Shown here piece by piece: positions 49,201 through 58,210 of a stretch of 64,000 nt of DNA. The stretch is from Candidatus Hydrogenedentota bacterium. GTDB taxonomy: Bacteria; Hydrogenedentota; Hydrogenedentia; Hydrogenedentales; JAEUWI01. The first letter of the stretch is position 1. Each line of letters begins with the position of its first letter. Both the position numbers and the translations under genes were made by a program. Under the pieces are notes generated by a model. That model ran no database searches, was not told where the DNA came from, and saw nothing but the letters and a program-made list of their open reading frames with translations. The stretch covers positions 1-64,000 of the forward strand of contig JACPGE010000024.1 of assembly GCA_016182605.1 (NCBI GenBank). The letters run 5' to 3'.

Positions 49201-51921
49201 TCAATTGTTCAGTACCTGGCAAGTCAGTTGGTCCGGCTCGATGAGCAGGGTCAGGTGATCGCGAATTACGGCGGAACCAAGGAGCCCCGGAGTATTAAGC
49301 CCTTCCTTTTGAAGCTCCATCTCCGCATCGAAGGCATCCACGATGCGGGTGGCTACAATGCCGGCAAGGGCGGTGGCATTTTCCTGCTTTTGGGCGACCT
49401 TGGGAATGATCAGGAAAAACTCTTTCGTGTCGTCTGGAATCGGCTGCACGGGAAGGTAGCTGTCCAGCCGGATGAGCGGGAGGCCCTTGCCGCGATACTG
49501 GACAAACTCCTGATTGCCCACCAGCTCTATGGCGTCTCGCTGTATCCGCTCGAGCCGCATGACGGCGTCTTGCTGCACCGCAAAATACTCGCCCGGCGCA
49601 CTGTGAAATAGTATGATGGACTTCCGGATCTTCGCCCGCTCTGCCTCGCGGCGGCGTTCCTCGGCCTGGCGTTTGCGCTCTTCTTCCTCCACATTCGCAA
49701 AATGAAGCTTGGCCACCTCCGCCACGCCGACCACATCGAGAATCATGACCACCTTGCCGTCCCCGAGAATGGTATTTCCGGTGAAACAGCGGCAGTCCTT
49801 GATGTGGCCCGGAAGCGGGTTTACCACAATTTCTTCGCCGTCGAAAAGCCGGTCGACAATGAGGCCAAACTTGTTTCCTGCGTTTTTCACCACCACCACA
49901 TTGTAGTCGCTATGCCAATTGACCCGCCGATCCGCGCCAGCCCGATCATGCGCGGGCTCCACCACGTCATCTGCTATCAAGGCGCCGTCTGGAGAGCGCC
50001 GATCCGCCACCTGCTTGCGCCGGCTCGCGGATTCCGATCCGCTCCTCGGATCGATAAAAGTGTCGTCAATGTCCAGCACCGTCGAGAGACGGACAAGCGG
50101 CATGAGCATGCCGCGCAGACGGAGCACGTCCTGGCCCTGAATGCGTTCGATGCGTTCTGCCACTTCGTTGGCGCGGATCCAGACAAATTCCTCGATGTTC
50201 ACCTGGGGAATGGCAAAGCGCTGATCCGCGACTCCCGTGATCATGGAGGGAACTATCGCGAGGGTCAGGGGAAGCTGAAGCAGCACCGTGGTGCCTTCGT
50301 TCACCGCGCTTTCCAGCTCGATCGTGCCGCCGATCTTCTCGATGTTCGTGCGGACCACATCCATGCCGACGCCCCGGCCCGAAACCGCGGAGATCGTCGC
50401 GGCCATGGAGAATCCCGGCGCAAATACCAGATTGACTTTGTCGCGATCGCCCATGCGGGCGCGCTCTGCCTCGGAGATGAGCCCCTTCTCGACCGCTTTT
50501 CGGCTGACCTTCTCCGGATCGATGCCGCGCCCATCATCTGATATCGATACCTTGATCTGCCCGTCTTCATGAAATGCGTGTATTGCGATGCGGCCTTCGC
50601 GGCGCTTGCCCATCGCCTCGCGTTCCGCGGGGGGCTCAAGCGCGTGATCGGCGCAATTGCGGATGATATGGGTGAGCGGATCGGAAAGGGATTCCAGAAT
50701 GGTCTTGTCGACTTCGACTTCCGAACCATCGATGGTGATTTCGATCTCCTTGCCCAACTGACGGGCAAGATCGCGCACGACACGCTGGTACTTGCTCAAC
50801 ACCGTGCCGATGGGCTGCATGCGGGTGCGCATGATCCCCTCCTGGAGGTCCGTCGTCACGTGATCGATGCTCTGCATGAGGGCCACCAGACCAGGAACGG
50901 TATCGGCCTGGTCCTCCATCATCCGCAGAAGCTGATTCCGGGCGAGCACCAATTCTCCCGCAAGATTCATGAGATCGGTCAGCAAACTCACACGAACGCG
51001 AAGGGAATCCGAAACCTCTCCTTTGGGGGCTTTGGCGGCGGTCCGGCTCTCGGGCGGTTTCGAATCGGTGGTAGCACCGTCAGATGCATTGTGGGCAGCG
51101 ATCGCGGAGGCCGCCCCTGGCTTTATCTCAATCGCATGCACGCACGAGGCTTCCACTTCCAGCGCGACCGGCGCCAAATCCGCCTCCAATACACTTCCAA
51201 AAAGGATATACTCCACTTCAGAAGCCGCATACGCGGTGTTGGTATCGTTGGAGTCAAACGTGCTATCCAGGCACTCCCCTACCGTGCGCAGGTTCTCCAG
51301 GAACCCGGCCAAGCTCCTTCCGGCTCCTTCAGGCTCAAAGAGGGAACGCTCCAGTTTCACGGCAAAAATATTGAGCCCGTGGCGCACCGCATTCCGGACC
51401 TTGTCGTGCGAAAGGTCGAAGGCGCCCTGCGGCTCTCCGGGCGGCGCCACTTTCGAAGTGGGAGCCGCGGGCGCTGCCACGGCCCCGGGGGCCGCGGCCG
51501 GCGCGGGTGCGGACACCGCTGCCGGCGCGCCCAATTCCGATCCCGAGACAATCGCCGAGAGTTTTTCCAATTCGCCCGCAATGGGGACCGTGTCGCTACC
51601 CTCAAGATCGTCTATCATGACCCGCAGCTTGTCGACACCGGCAAGGAGCACATCTGCCAGCGCAGGCGAGAGGGCGAGCCCCCCATCACGCAAGAGCATG
51701 AGGGCGTTTTCCATGGCATGACTCAAGTCACGCAGGTGCTCGTAGGAGAGAAAGCCGGCCCCCCCCTTGATGCTGTGTATAGCGCGAAAAATACGATTGA
51801 CGATATCGCCGGATTCTTCCCCGGATTCCAGCGCGAGCAAATCAGGCTCGATAGTATCCAGATGATCGCGGCTTTCAGCAATAAACTCCGAGACCAGTCC
51901 ATCATCAAACATTTCGTTCAT
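49201..51921 (-). CDS. cheA: chemotaxis histidine kinase CheA with two C-terminal CheW-like regions
   Basis: A 906-residue kinase. The phospho-accepting His49 lies in RAIHSIKGGAGF (P1). A proline/alanine linker and a P2-like segment (about 165-265) follow. P3 dimerisation helices precede the HATPase (P4) with IIRNCADHALEP, DDGRGID and GRGVGMDVV. Beyond the usual CheW-like P5 (VPSMITGVADQRFAIPQV) there is a charged helical linker and a second CheW-like region (SIILFHSAPGEYFAVQQDAV ... LTLLIEPDQLT). The start at 51921 is set by AAAGGGG upstream and the normal P1 length. This is the first gene of the operon. Confidence 0.93.
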   Translation of the reverse strand: MNEMFDDGLVSEFIAESRDHLDTIEPDLLALESGEESGDIVNRIFRAIHSIKGGAGFLSYEHLRDLSHAMENALMLLRDGGLALSPALADVLLAGVDKLRVMIDDLEGSDTVPIAGELEKLSAIVSGSELGAPAAVSAPAPAAAPGAVAAPAAPTSKVAPPGEPQGAFDLSHDKVRNAVRHGLNIFAVKLERSLFEPEGAGRSLAGFLENLRTVGECLDSTFDSNDTNTAYAASEVEYILFGSVLEADLAPVALEVEASCVHAIEIKPGAASAIAAHNASDGATTDSKPPESRTAAKAPKGEVSDSLRVRVSLLTDLMNLAGELVLARNQLLRMMEDQADTVPGLVALMQSIDHVTTDLQEGIMRTRMQPIGTVLSKYQRVVRDLARQLGKEIEITIDGSEVEVDKTILESLSDPLTHIIRNCADHALEPPAEREAMGKRREGRIAIHAFHEDGQIKVSISDDGRGIDPEKVSRKAVEKGLISEAERARMGDRDKVNLVFAPGFSMAATISAVSGRGVGMDVVRTNIEKIGGTIELESAVNEGTTVLLQLPLTLAIVPSMITGVADQRFAIPQVNIEEFVWIRANEVAERIERIQGQDVLRLRGMLMPLVRLSTVLDIDDTFIDPRSGSESASRRKQVADRRSPDGALIADDVVEPAHDRAGADRRVNWHSDYNVVVVKNAGNKFGLIVDRLFDGEEIVVNPLPGHIKDCRCFTGNTILGDGKVVMILDVVGVAEVAKLHFANVEEEERKRQAEERRREAERAKIRKSIILFHSAPGEYFAVQQDAVMRLERIQRDAIELVGNQEFVQYRGKGLPLIRLDSYLPVQPIPDDTKEFFLIIPKVAQKQENATALAGIVATRIVDAFDAEMELQKEGLNTPGLLGSAVIRDHLTLLIEPDQLTCQVLNN

Positions 51922-52354
51922 GGCCAAGTCGAGCCCCTTTCGCCGCAACCAGAAGACCCCTGAAATGCCGGTAGAACGGGAGAGCATACCCAGAGGCTGC
52001 CCTCCTTCAAGAACTTCGCCCAATGCGGGAGAAATTTTGACGCACTCCAGCCGAAGAAATTCTAGTTATTCTGGTTTGTGTTGCCTGATTACCACGTTCT
52101 GCGGCAAAGCTTAACCGCTTTGAGTAACTATAGTCTACGAACCGCACTTTTGCAAGTCCAATTCTTGCCAATTCTTAAACGCCGCTTGCCCGCTCTTTCA
52201 CGGCATGGAATCCTGGGATTGGAAACGCTGCAAGGCCGCTCTTGGGCGCAGGACATTCCATTTCTATTGAATTTCCCGAATGCTTCGGGTTAGGGTGGTG
52301 ATCTTGGCGATTTCCTTGGCCCGAACGCTCCAAAATGAAAGCAGCTAAAATCCC
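51922..52354. other. 433-bp divergent gap between cheA and the secreted-protein gene
   Basis: No gene is seen. It contains the AT-rich leader of the che operon and a promoter on the minus strand (52127-52155), which gives a leader of about 200 bases. An ATG at 52335 on the plus strand opens a 40-codon frame beginning MKAAKIPCAVLLLLFYLPVS that overlaps the next gene out of frame. Compared with neighbouring DNA, bases 52050-52200 are visibly AT-richer. Confidence 0.45.
52127..52155 (-). promoter_or_regulatory. sigma-70-like promoter of the che operon
   Basis: On the minus strand, TTGCAA (52155-52150) and TATAGT (52132-52127) are 17 bp apart, upstream of cheA. The -10 matches five of six and the -35 four of six consensus bases. 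Confidence 0.5.
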
Positions 52355-53197
52355 ATGTGCAGTCTTATTATTATTCTACTTGCCGGTCTCGCAACAGCCG
52401 CCGGACCGCTGGAGACTCCAGGAGTCCTTAGCGTTGGAAAATCGGAAATTGCCTTGACACATGTCTGTGCACTCCTCTTTGACCATGAAGAAGGCGTAAA
52501 CGAGACCCCAGAATACCGCATTCTTCTCAGCGATCGGGAAATCTCCCCCACCCTCATTCAGGCTCCGGTGCTCCACGAACTGGATGCTTTGGCGCGCGCC
52601 GGCAAGTTGCAGGGCGTGCTGCTGCGCTTGAACAGGGACTCCGAATCAAACGATATCTACGGGACGGTACTCTTTCCCCCGGCCAATCCCTACGAATCGT
52701 TGCAGTTCTTCACGGTCAGCGGGCTGGAAGAATTCAACGTCAAAGCGGATGATCAGACTGCCTCGGGCGAGGTGGCATATACGCCCACTTCAATTGATTC
52801 CGATGAAAGCGGCACATTCTCTTTCAAGGCCACCTTCAAAACGGCCTTGAGCCCCTGTCCACCGGTCAGTGAAAAGCTCGAAGGCCCTGCGGCCCTCGCG
52901 AGTGCGCCGGTGAAGGCATTGTTCGTCTTCCAGGAAAAGCTCCGTTCGGGAGACTTGGAGGGAGCGGCGGCCCAGGCCACTGCTGGCAAGATGAAAGAGA
53001 TTCAGACCTTCGTGGATCAGGCGGGCAAAGAGGCTTTCCTGGAGCAGGTGAAGCAATTTGTCCCCGACACCGAAACCCTGACCCAACAGATTCGCAAGGT
53101 CTTCGTGCGTGGAGCAAGCGCAACGGTCATTGCAGAGGACCAAGGAACGAACTACTTGTTTCTGGTGAAGGAGGGGGAGGCGTGGAAGGTGAACTGA
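52355..53197 (+). CDS. secreted protein of unknown function
   Basis: A 280-residue protein with a hydrophobic start (MCSLIIILLAGLATAAG), probably exported, though it lacks the usual positive residues before the hydrophobic core. An in-frame stop at 52346-52348 rules out a longer start. The middle is strand-rich (EYRILLSDREI, GVLLRLNRDSESNDIYG, GEVAYTPTSIDSDESGTFSF) and the C-terminal 100 residues (ALFVFQEKLRSGDLEGAAA, ..., NYLFLVKEGEAWKVN) look like an NTF2/DUF4878-type domain ending with the usual W-K-V. The domain is suggestive only. It has no ribosome site of note and no co-oriented neighbour. Confidence 0.6.
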   Translation: MCSLIIILLAGLATAAGPLETPGVLSVGKSEIALTHVCALLFDHEEGVNETPEYRILLSDREISPTLIQAPVLHELDALARAGKLQGVLLRLNRDSESNDIYGTVLFPPANPYESLQFFTVSGLEEFNVKADDQTASGEVAYTPTSIDSDESGTFSFKATFKTALSPCPPVSEKLEGPAALASAPVKALFVFQEKLRSGDLEGAAAQATAGKMKEIQTFVDQAGKEAFLEQVKQFVPDTETLTQQIRKVFVRGASATVIAEDQGTNYLFLVKEGEAWKVN

Positions 53198-53222
53198 CGC
53201 GCTTCCCCACGGCGCAATAAAA

Positions 53223-53309
53223 TGGTACCGGGGAGGGGGGTCGAACCCCTATGGTGTTGCCACCGGTGGATTTTGAGTCCACTGCGTCTGCCAATTTCGC
53301 CACCCCGGC
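53223..53309 (-). tRNA. tRNA-Leu (anticodon CAA)
   Basis: Reading the minus strand gives a full cloverleaf. The acceptor stem GCCGGGG (53309-53303) pairs with CCCCGGT (53233-53227), with a G-T first pair. The anticodon stem is GTGGA/TCCAC with loop CTCAAAA, anticodon CAA, decoding UUG leucine. A long variable arm (GGTG/CACC) and T arm (AGGGG-TTCGACC-CCCCT) follow. The discriminator A and an encoded CCA end the gene. The long variable arm confirms a class II tRNA such as leucine. Confidence 0.96.
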
Positions 53310-53372
53310 ACGGGAAGGCGAAGTATAGCCGTTTGCCCACGCCCGATGCAATTTTGAAGCACGGCGTCTTGC

Positions 53373-54593
53373 TCAGAAGCGGTCCTGCGGCCAGACATAG
53401 GCGTGGCGTTTTGGAAAGAGGCAGTCGAGGAGCGCCCGGGCTTCGGGGGTGAGGATACGGCGCCGTTCGTTGAGTACGTCGTCCAGGTAGGCATACCCCG
53501 TGAAGAGTTGCATGAACTCGGCCTGGCTGAGACTGAGCTTGTTCTGGCCCGTGACGGGGGCGATGCTGATGCTTCCCTTGTGCGTGCGAATGCGATACGG
53601 TTTCTTGCCGGCAAGGAGTGTCACTTCGGTGTGCGCGGCGCCGGCGACGTGGCGTTGAAGCAGGCTCTCCCACTCGGGGATCATCATTTCAAGGGCCTCG
53701 GCCGGGTTGACGAAGGCCATCATGCCTTCGCCGTTGCGGGTGATGTGCATTTCGTGCGTGGAATCGTGGTGCAGCAGAAAGTGGGCAAAGGGGTGTTGCG
53801 GCGGCAGCGAGAAGCGTATCCGGGGCAGGGTGTGGCGCTGGGCGAGTTCGCCACACGCATGCAGCAGGCCCTCCGCATCGGCAATACTGAGGAGGCCGGC
53901 TTCCTCGATGGCCAGAAAGCCCTCGCGCAAGCGCGGTGTGCAATAGGCCAGCACCTTGCCTGCGCTGTCGAGGAGAACGAGCGAGTTCTTCCACTGATCC
54001 CAGCGGCAGGAAAAATGGGCCGCGGTACGGATGATGGAGCAGGGCGTCGCGCCGTCGTTCTTCTCGTGCATCTTCTGCAGGGACCGGATATCCCCGGGCT
54101 TAATCTTGCGCTGCCGGAATGGATGGAGCGGGGCGACGGCGAGCGCATTGCGGGTATCTACCCAGACGCCATAGCCGGGAAGCGTGGAGACAAAGCCAAA
54201 GCGGTGATAGAAATTCGGAATGCCGAAAAGCATGGCCACGTGGTAACCGTGTTCGGCGAGGTAATGCATGGCGTTTTGAATGAGGAGACTCGCAATGCCC
54301 TTGCCGCGGTGGCGCGCCACCGTGCTCACATAACCAAAACCGCCCATGCGCAGCCGTGCCTCGCCAATCCGAATCGTGTCCGACGTGATGCGCAGGGCCG
54401 CCGCGACCTCGCCCTCGACCACCGCAATGCGGGTATGCTCACGCTTGAAACCCGGATAGGCCCCGCCAACCTTCAGAAGCCAGTCGAGGGTTTCAAAGTA
54501 GTCGGGCCGCCCAATCTTGGCCATGCAGTCGTTGGCCCAGTGCAATTCCTCGGCGCTTTCCACCCCCTTGATGATGATGTTCCTGTCGCGCAT
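53373..54593 (-). CDS. Eis-like GNAT acetyltransferase with SCP2-type C-terminus
   Basis: A 406-residue two-GNAT-domain protein. The first domain has the acetyl-CoA loop STVARHRGKGIASLLIQNAM, with LFGIPNFYHRFGFV after it. A second degenerate GNAT (LVLLDSAGKVLAYCTPRLRE) follows, then a sterol-carrier-like beta domain (EMHITRNGEGMMAFVNPAEA ... SLSQAEFMQLFTGY). This order is typical of the Eis family, which acetylates lysine or amine groups of varied substrates, including some antibiotics. The target here is unknown. The tRNA-Leu lies downstream. Confidence 0.8.
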   Translation of the reverse strand: MRDRNIIIKGVESAEELHWANDCMAKIGRPDYFETLDWLLKVGGAYPGFKREHTRIAVVEGEVAAALRITSDTIRIGEARLRMGGFGYVSTVARHRGKGIASLLIQNAMHYLAEHGYHVAMLFGIPNFYHRFGFVSTLPGYGVWVDTRNALAVAPLHPFRQRKIKPGDIRSLQKMHEKNDGATPCSIIRTAAHFSCRWDQWKNSLVLLDSAGKVLAYCTPRLREGFLAIEEAGLLSIADAEGLLHACGELAQRHTLPRIRFSLPPQHPFAHFLLHHDSTHEMHITRNGEGMMAFVNPAEALEMMIPEWESLLQRHVAGAAHTEVTLLAGKKPYRIRTHKGSISIAPVTGQNKLSLSQAEFMQLFTGYAYLDDVLNERRRILTPEARALLDCLFPKRHAYVWPQDRF

Positions 54594-54707
54594 GTCGTGT
54601 GGCTTCGAACTCCTGTGCGGGATCGGCTATAGTGGCGGCGCCGTTGGCAGTGCCCGGCCCTATCTTAGCAGATTTTGACGCGTTCACGCGGCAAGGAGCA
54701 GCGTTCG

Positions 54708-56156
54708 ATGACCTCTGAAACCCAGCGCCCCGGATTGGCGCTTTCTGTCATTCCCGTAATCGTGCTGATGAGCTTCCTCATTGTGAACGTGCGCACCTTC
54801 GGCGATTCGGCGACAGCGGGCCCGAACCAGCTTGCGCTCTTTCTCGCCGCGGCACTGGCGGCCTGCATCGGTCACTTCGTCCTGAAACTGGAATACAAGA
54901 CCCTCGAACTTCGGGCTATCCACTCCATCGGCCTGGCGATGCAGGCCAACTTGATCCTGCTGGTGGTGGGCGCGCTGATAGGTCTCTGGATTCAGGCAGG
55001 CATCGTACCCACCCTCGTGTACTACGGGGTCAAGTTATTGCACCCCACCTCTTTCCTCGCGGTTGCCTGCGGCTCGTGCTGCATGATCAGCCTCGCCGTG
55101 GGCAGCAGTTGGAGCACCATGGGCACCCTGGGTGTGGCCCTCATTACCATTGGCGCCGCTCTGGGCATTCCAACGCCGATGGTCGCCGGCGCCATCGTCT
55201 CCGGCGCGTATTTTGGCGACAAGCTCTCTCCGCTTTCCGACACCACGAACCTCGCACCGGCCATCGCCGGCACGGACCTGTTCACCCATGTACGGCACAT
55301 GCTCTACACCACCATTCCCGCCATCTCCCTGGCGCTGCTGGGTTACGCCCTGCTCGGTTTCGCCTACGGCGGAAAAACCTACGATCCCGCCCTGGTGCTG
55401 GAAGTACAGGAGGTGCTCCTCTCCCACTTCAGCATCGGCATCCACACCCTGATCGCGCCTGCTGTGGTACTGGTGCTCGTCCTCCGGAAGATGCCAGCCC
55501 TGCCCGCGCTGACCGTGGGAGCGCTCCTCGGCGCGGCAGAGGCGCTCCTCTTCCAATCCGGCAACACCACTCAGGGCATGACCGGAATTTACACCACCCT
55601 CATCACCACCGCACACTCCGGCTACACCCTGGAATCCGGCAATGCCATTATCGACGATCTTCTCTCAAAAGGCGGCATGCTGGGCATGCTCAATACCGTG
55701 TTGCTGATCATCATGGCCATGCTCTTTGGCGGCATGATGGAGGCCACCGGAATGCTCCGGCGCATCGCCGCTTCCATTCTCTCGCTCGTGCGCGGCACGG
55801 GCAGTCTGATCGGCGCCACCATCGGCACGTGCATCTTCTTCAACATCACCGCAGCGGAGCAGTACCTGGCCATCGTGGTGCCCGGGCGCATGTACCGCGA
55901 AGCCTATGAGGAATACGGGCTCGATCCGCGCAACCTGTCGCGGGCCCTGGAGGATGGCGGCACCGTCACTTCCGTGCTGGTGCCCTGGAACACCTGCGGC
56001 GCCTATGCGAGCAGCGTCCTCGGTGTGGCCACCTTTGACTATCTGCCGTGGTGCTTCTTTAACCTCTGCAGCCCGGTCATCTCCACTTTCATGGCCGCGA
56101 TGCACTGGGCCATCAAAATGAAGGCGGAAGATACGCTGGAAAATTCGGGGACCTGA
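54708..56156 (+). CDS. nhaC: NhaC-family Na+/H+ antiporter
   Basis: A 482-residue membrane protein with about 11-12 helices. Family blocks are present: SCCMISLAVGSSWSTMGTLG, VAGAIVSGAYFGDKLSPLSD and TNLAPAIAGTDLFTHVRHML. NhaC exports sodium in exchange for protons, and relatives exchange malate/lactate or amino acids. The end NTCGAYASSVLGVATFDYLP is typical of the branch. AAGGAG lies 9 bases before the ATG at 54708, which fixes the start over an earlier in-frame one. The ABC permease gene is convergent. Confidence 0.9.
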   Translation: MTSETQRPGLALSVIPVIVLMSFLIVNVRTFGDSATAGPNQLALFLAAALAACIGHFVLKLEYKTLELRAIHSIGLAMQANLILLVVGALIGLWIQAGIVPTLVYYGVKLLHPTSFLAVACGSCCMISLAVGSSWSTMGTLGVALITIGAALGIPTPMVAGAIVSGAYFGDKLSPLSDTTNLAPAIAGTDLFTHVRHMLYTTIPAISLALLGYALLGFAYGGKTYDPALVLEVQEVLLSHFSIGIHTLIAPAVVLVLVLRKMPALPALTVGALLGAAEALLFQSGNTTQGMTGIYTTLITTAHSGYTLESGNAIIDDLLSKGGMLGMLNTVLLIIMAMLFGGMMEATGMLRRIAASILSLVRGTGSLIGATIGTCIFFNITAAEQYLAIVVPGRMYREAYEEYGLDPRNLSRALEDGGTVTSVLVPWNTCGAYASSVLGVATFDYLPWCFFNLCSPVISTFMAAMHWAIKMKAEDTLENSGT

Positions 56157-56158
56157 TC

Positions 56159-56175
56159 CGGGGCCATCCGCCCCG
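56159..56175. terminator. hairpin between convergent nhaC and ABC permease genes
   Basis: CGGGGC (56159-56164) pairs with GCCCCG (56170-56175) around CATCC, exactly in the 19 bp between the two stop codons. There is no T run on either side, so it is only a candidate bidirectional terminator. Confidence 0.35.
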
Positions 56176-57534
56176 TCATTCGTGGCGAAGCGCCTCGACG
56201 GGATCCATATTGGCCGCGCGAATGGCCGGATAGATGCCGAATACCACACCGACGAGGGCGGAGATGGTGAACGCCATCGCCGGCGACCACAATGTGACAA
56301 TGGTGGGCATTTCCGCAAACAACTCGATGAAGATCGGAATCGCGATCCCGAGTACCACGCCTATGATGCCGCCAAAGGCCGAGAGGATGACCGTTTCCAC
56401 CAGGAACTGCGTGATGATATCGCTGCGTTTCGCGCCGAGCGCGCGCCGGATGCCAATCTCCCGCGTACGCTCGGTCACGCTCGCAAGCATGATGTTCATG
56501 ATGCCGATACCGCCGACGAGAAGCGAGAGCGCCGCGATGCCGCCGAGTACGATATTGAAGATCTGGTTCTGACGCTCCGCCGCGTGCAGCAGCTTCAGCG
56601 GCACCATGATCTTGTAGTCTTTCTTCTTCCGGTCTTTCGCAAGCACGCGTTCCACCACAAGCGAGGTTTCGAGCAGTTTGCCCAGATCATCGACCTGCAC
56701 CGTGACCTCGTGCAGTTCGACCCGTTCGGCGGACATGGCCCCGCTGGAGCGCTCGAAGATCACCTCGCCGTAGCGTTCCTTGGCCGTTGTCAGCGGAATG
56801 AAAAGCCGGTTGGCTTCCTCTGCACCATCCTCGCCACTCCGTGACACTTCCAGTCCCAGTTCAGCCCGGGAGGCCTTTGCCGCCATGACGCCGATGACCT
56901 TGTAGTACTTCTGACCCACATGAACCTGACGCCCCACGGGCTGCGACATGGGAAAAAGTTCTTCCGCCATGTCCGCGCTCAACACGCAAACATTGGCCTT
57001 GGAATCCAGTTCGACCCGGTTGAAAAAGCGGCCCTTTTGAACCGGGTGATTGTTGACCTCGGGATACCAGGAGACCGTGCCAAACACGTCGCAGGCCACC
57101 CGTTTGCCGCCATGCCACACGTCCTTGCGCACCTTCCGCGCCGGCACCTTCACCTTCACCCCGGGTATCGTCTCCGTGATCCGGTCCACATCCTTGTAGG
57201 TAATCCCGTACTCCGCAATCCAGGAGGTTTCCGCGGAACTGCGCTTCTCGTCGGGGGGCTTCACGCTTTCAATAATGATGTTGTGACTGCCCAGTTTGCG
57301 AATTTGATCGAGGGCCTCATACTTCGCGCCCTCCCCGATCGCCAGCATGGATATCACCGAGGCGACGCCAAACACGATCCCAAGCGCCGTGAGGAAGGAA
57401 CGCAGCCGGTGGTTCCAGATACTCTTGAAGCCGAGACGCACGGTTCCCTTGAGCCGCGAGGGCGCAAGCGGGTGGCTGCCCACGAAGTTACGCGGCAGCG
57501 CATTAATTGTAGATATCTGACTCAACTTGTCCAT
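56176..57534 (-). CDS. MacB-type ABC transporter permease
   Basis: A 452-residue inner-membrane permease: one helix near residues 42-65 (FLTALGIVFGVASVISMLAI), a large periplasmic domain of about 220 residues, then three helices with the conserved NIMLASVTERTREIGIRRAL coupling segment and the C-terminal YPAIRAANMDPVEALRHE. This is the MacB-type fold, here without a fused ATPase; the ATPase is the overlapping upstream gene (32 bp shared). It works mechanically on periplasmic substrates together with an adaptor and TolC. The substrate (macrolide, toxin, lipoprotein or peptide) is unknown. Confidence 0.92.
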   Translation of the reverse strand: MDKLSQISTINALPRNFVGSHPLAPSRLKGTVRLGFKSIWNHRLRSFLTALGIVFGVASVISMLAIGEGAKYEALDQIRKLGSHNIIIESVKPPDEKRSSAETSWIAEYGITYKDVDRITETIPGVKVKVPARKVRKDVWHGGKRVACDVFGTVSWYPEVNNHPVQKGRFFNRVELDSKANVCVLSADMAEELFPMSQPVGRQVHVGQKYYKVIGVMAAKASRAELGLEVSRSGEDGAEEANRLFIPLTTAKERYGEVIFERSSGAMSAERVELHEVTVQVDDLGKLLETSLVVERVLAKDRKKKDYKIMVPLKLLHAAERQNQIFNIVLGGIAALSLLVGGIGIMNIMLASVTERTREIGIRRALGAKRSDIITQFLVETVILSAFGGIIGVVLGIAIPIFIELFAEMPTIVTLWSPAMAFTISALVGVVFGIYPAIRAANMDPVEALRHE

Positions 57535-58192
57535 CGCGTAACCGAACTACGCGCCGCGCGCGTTTGCCAACTTCGTCTTCGTGGGTGACCACAATGAGCG
57601 TCTTTCCCTGATCGTGCAACGCGTCAAAAAGCTCCAATATCTCTGTGCCGGACGCCGTATCAAGATTCCCGGTGGGCTCATCCGCAAGCAACACCAGCGG
57701 ATTCGCAGCAAGGGCGCGCGCAATGCCGACACGCTGCTGTTGGCCACCGCTGAGCTCGTAGGGCCGGTGGTGCGTGCGCGATTCCAGCCCAACCAGCGCC
57801 GCCAGTTCCAGGGCGATGGTACGGCGCTCCTCCTCCGGGGCGCCCTGGTAAAACAGCGGCACCTCAATGTTCTCCAGAACGCTCAACTGTTGGATGAGAT
57901 TGTAGGATTGAAAAACAAAGCCTATGTGACGGCCGCGAATCGCGGAGAGCGTGTCGTCATCGTGATCGGAAACGTTGTCGCCACCCAGGAGATAGCGGCC
58001 CGACGTGGGGCGATCCAGGCAACCCAGCAGATTGAGCATGGTGGACTTGCCACAGCCCGACGGGCCCATGACCGCCACATAGCCCCCCTCTTCAATGTCG
58101 AGGTTGATGCACTTCAACGCATCCACTTCGAGATCGCCCATGCGATAGGACTTGCGGACGTCTTCAAGACGGACAATGGGGTGCGTGCTCAT
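57503..58192 (-). CDS. MacB/LolD-type ABC transporter ATPase
   Basis: A 229-residue ATP-binding subunit. Walker [10 protein letters not shown] (43-51), signature [15 protein letters not shown], Walker [12 protein letters not shown] and the switch His in VVTHEDEV are all intact. The protein is of the LolD/MacB subfamily, which works with the permease encoded next. Its gene overlaps that permease gene by 32 bp and follows the adaptor gene by 18 bp, so the set is one operon. AGGAA lies before the start. Confidence 0.93.
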   Translation of the reverse strand: MSTHPIVRLEDVRKSYRMGDLEVDALKCINLDIEEGGYVAVMGPSGCGKSTMLNLLGCLDRPTSGRYLLGGDNVSDHDDDTLSAIRGRHIGFVFQSYNLIQQLSVLENIEVPLFYQGAPEEERRTIALELAALVGLESRTHHRPYELSGGQQQRVGIARALAANPLVLLADEPTGNLDTASGTEILELFDALHDQGKTLIVVTHEDEVGKRARRVVRLRDGQVESDIYN

Positions 58193-58210
58193 TGGGGTGC
58201 GTTCCTGTGC

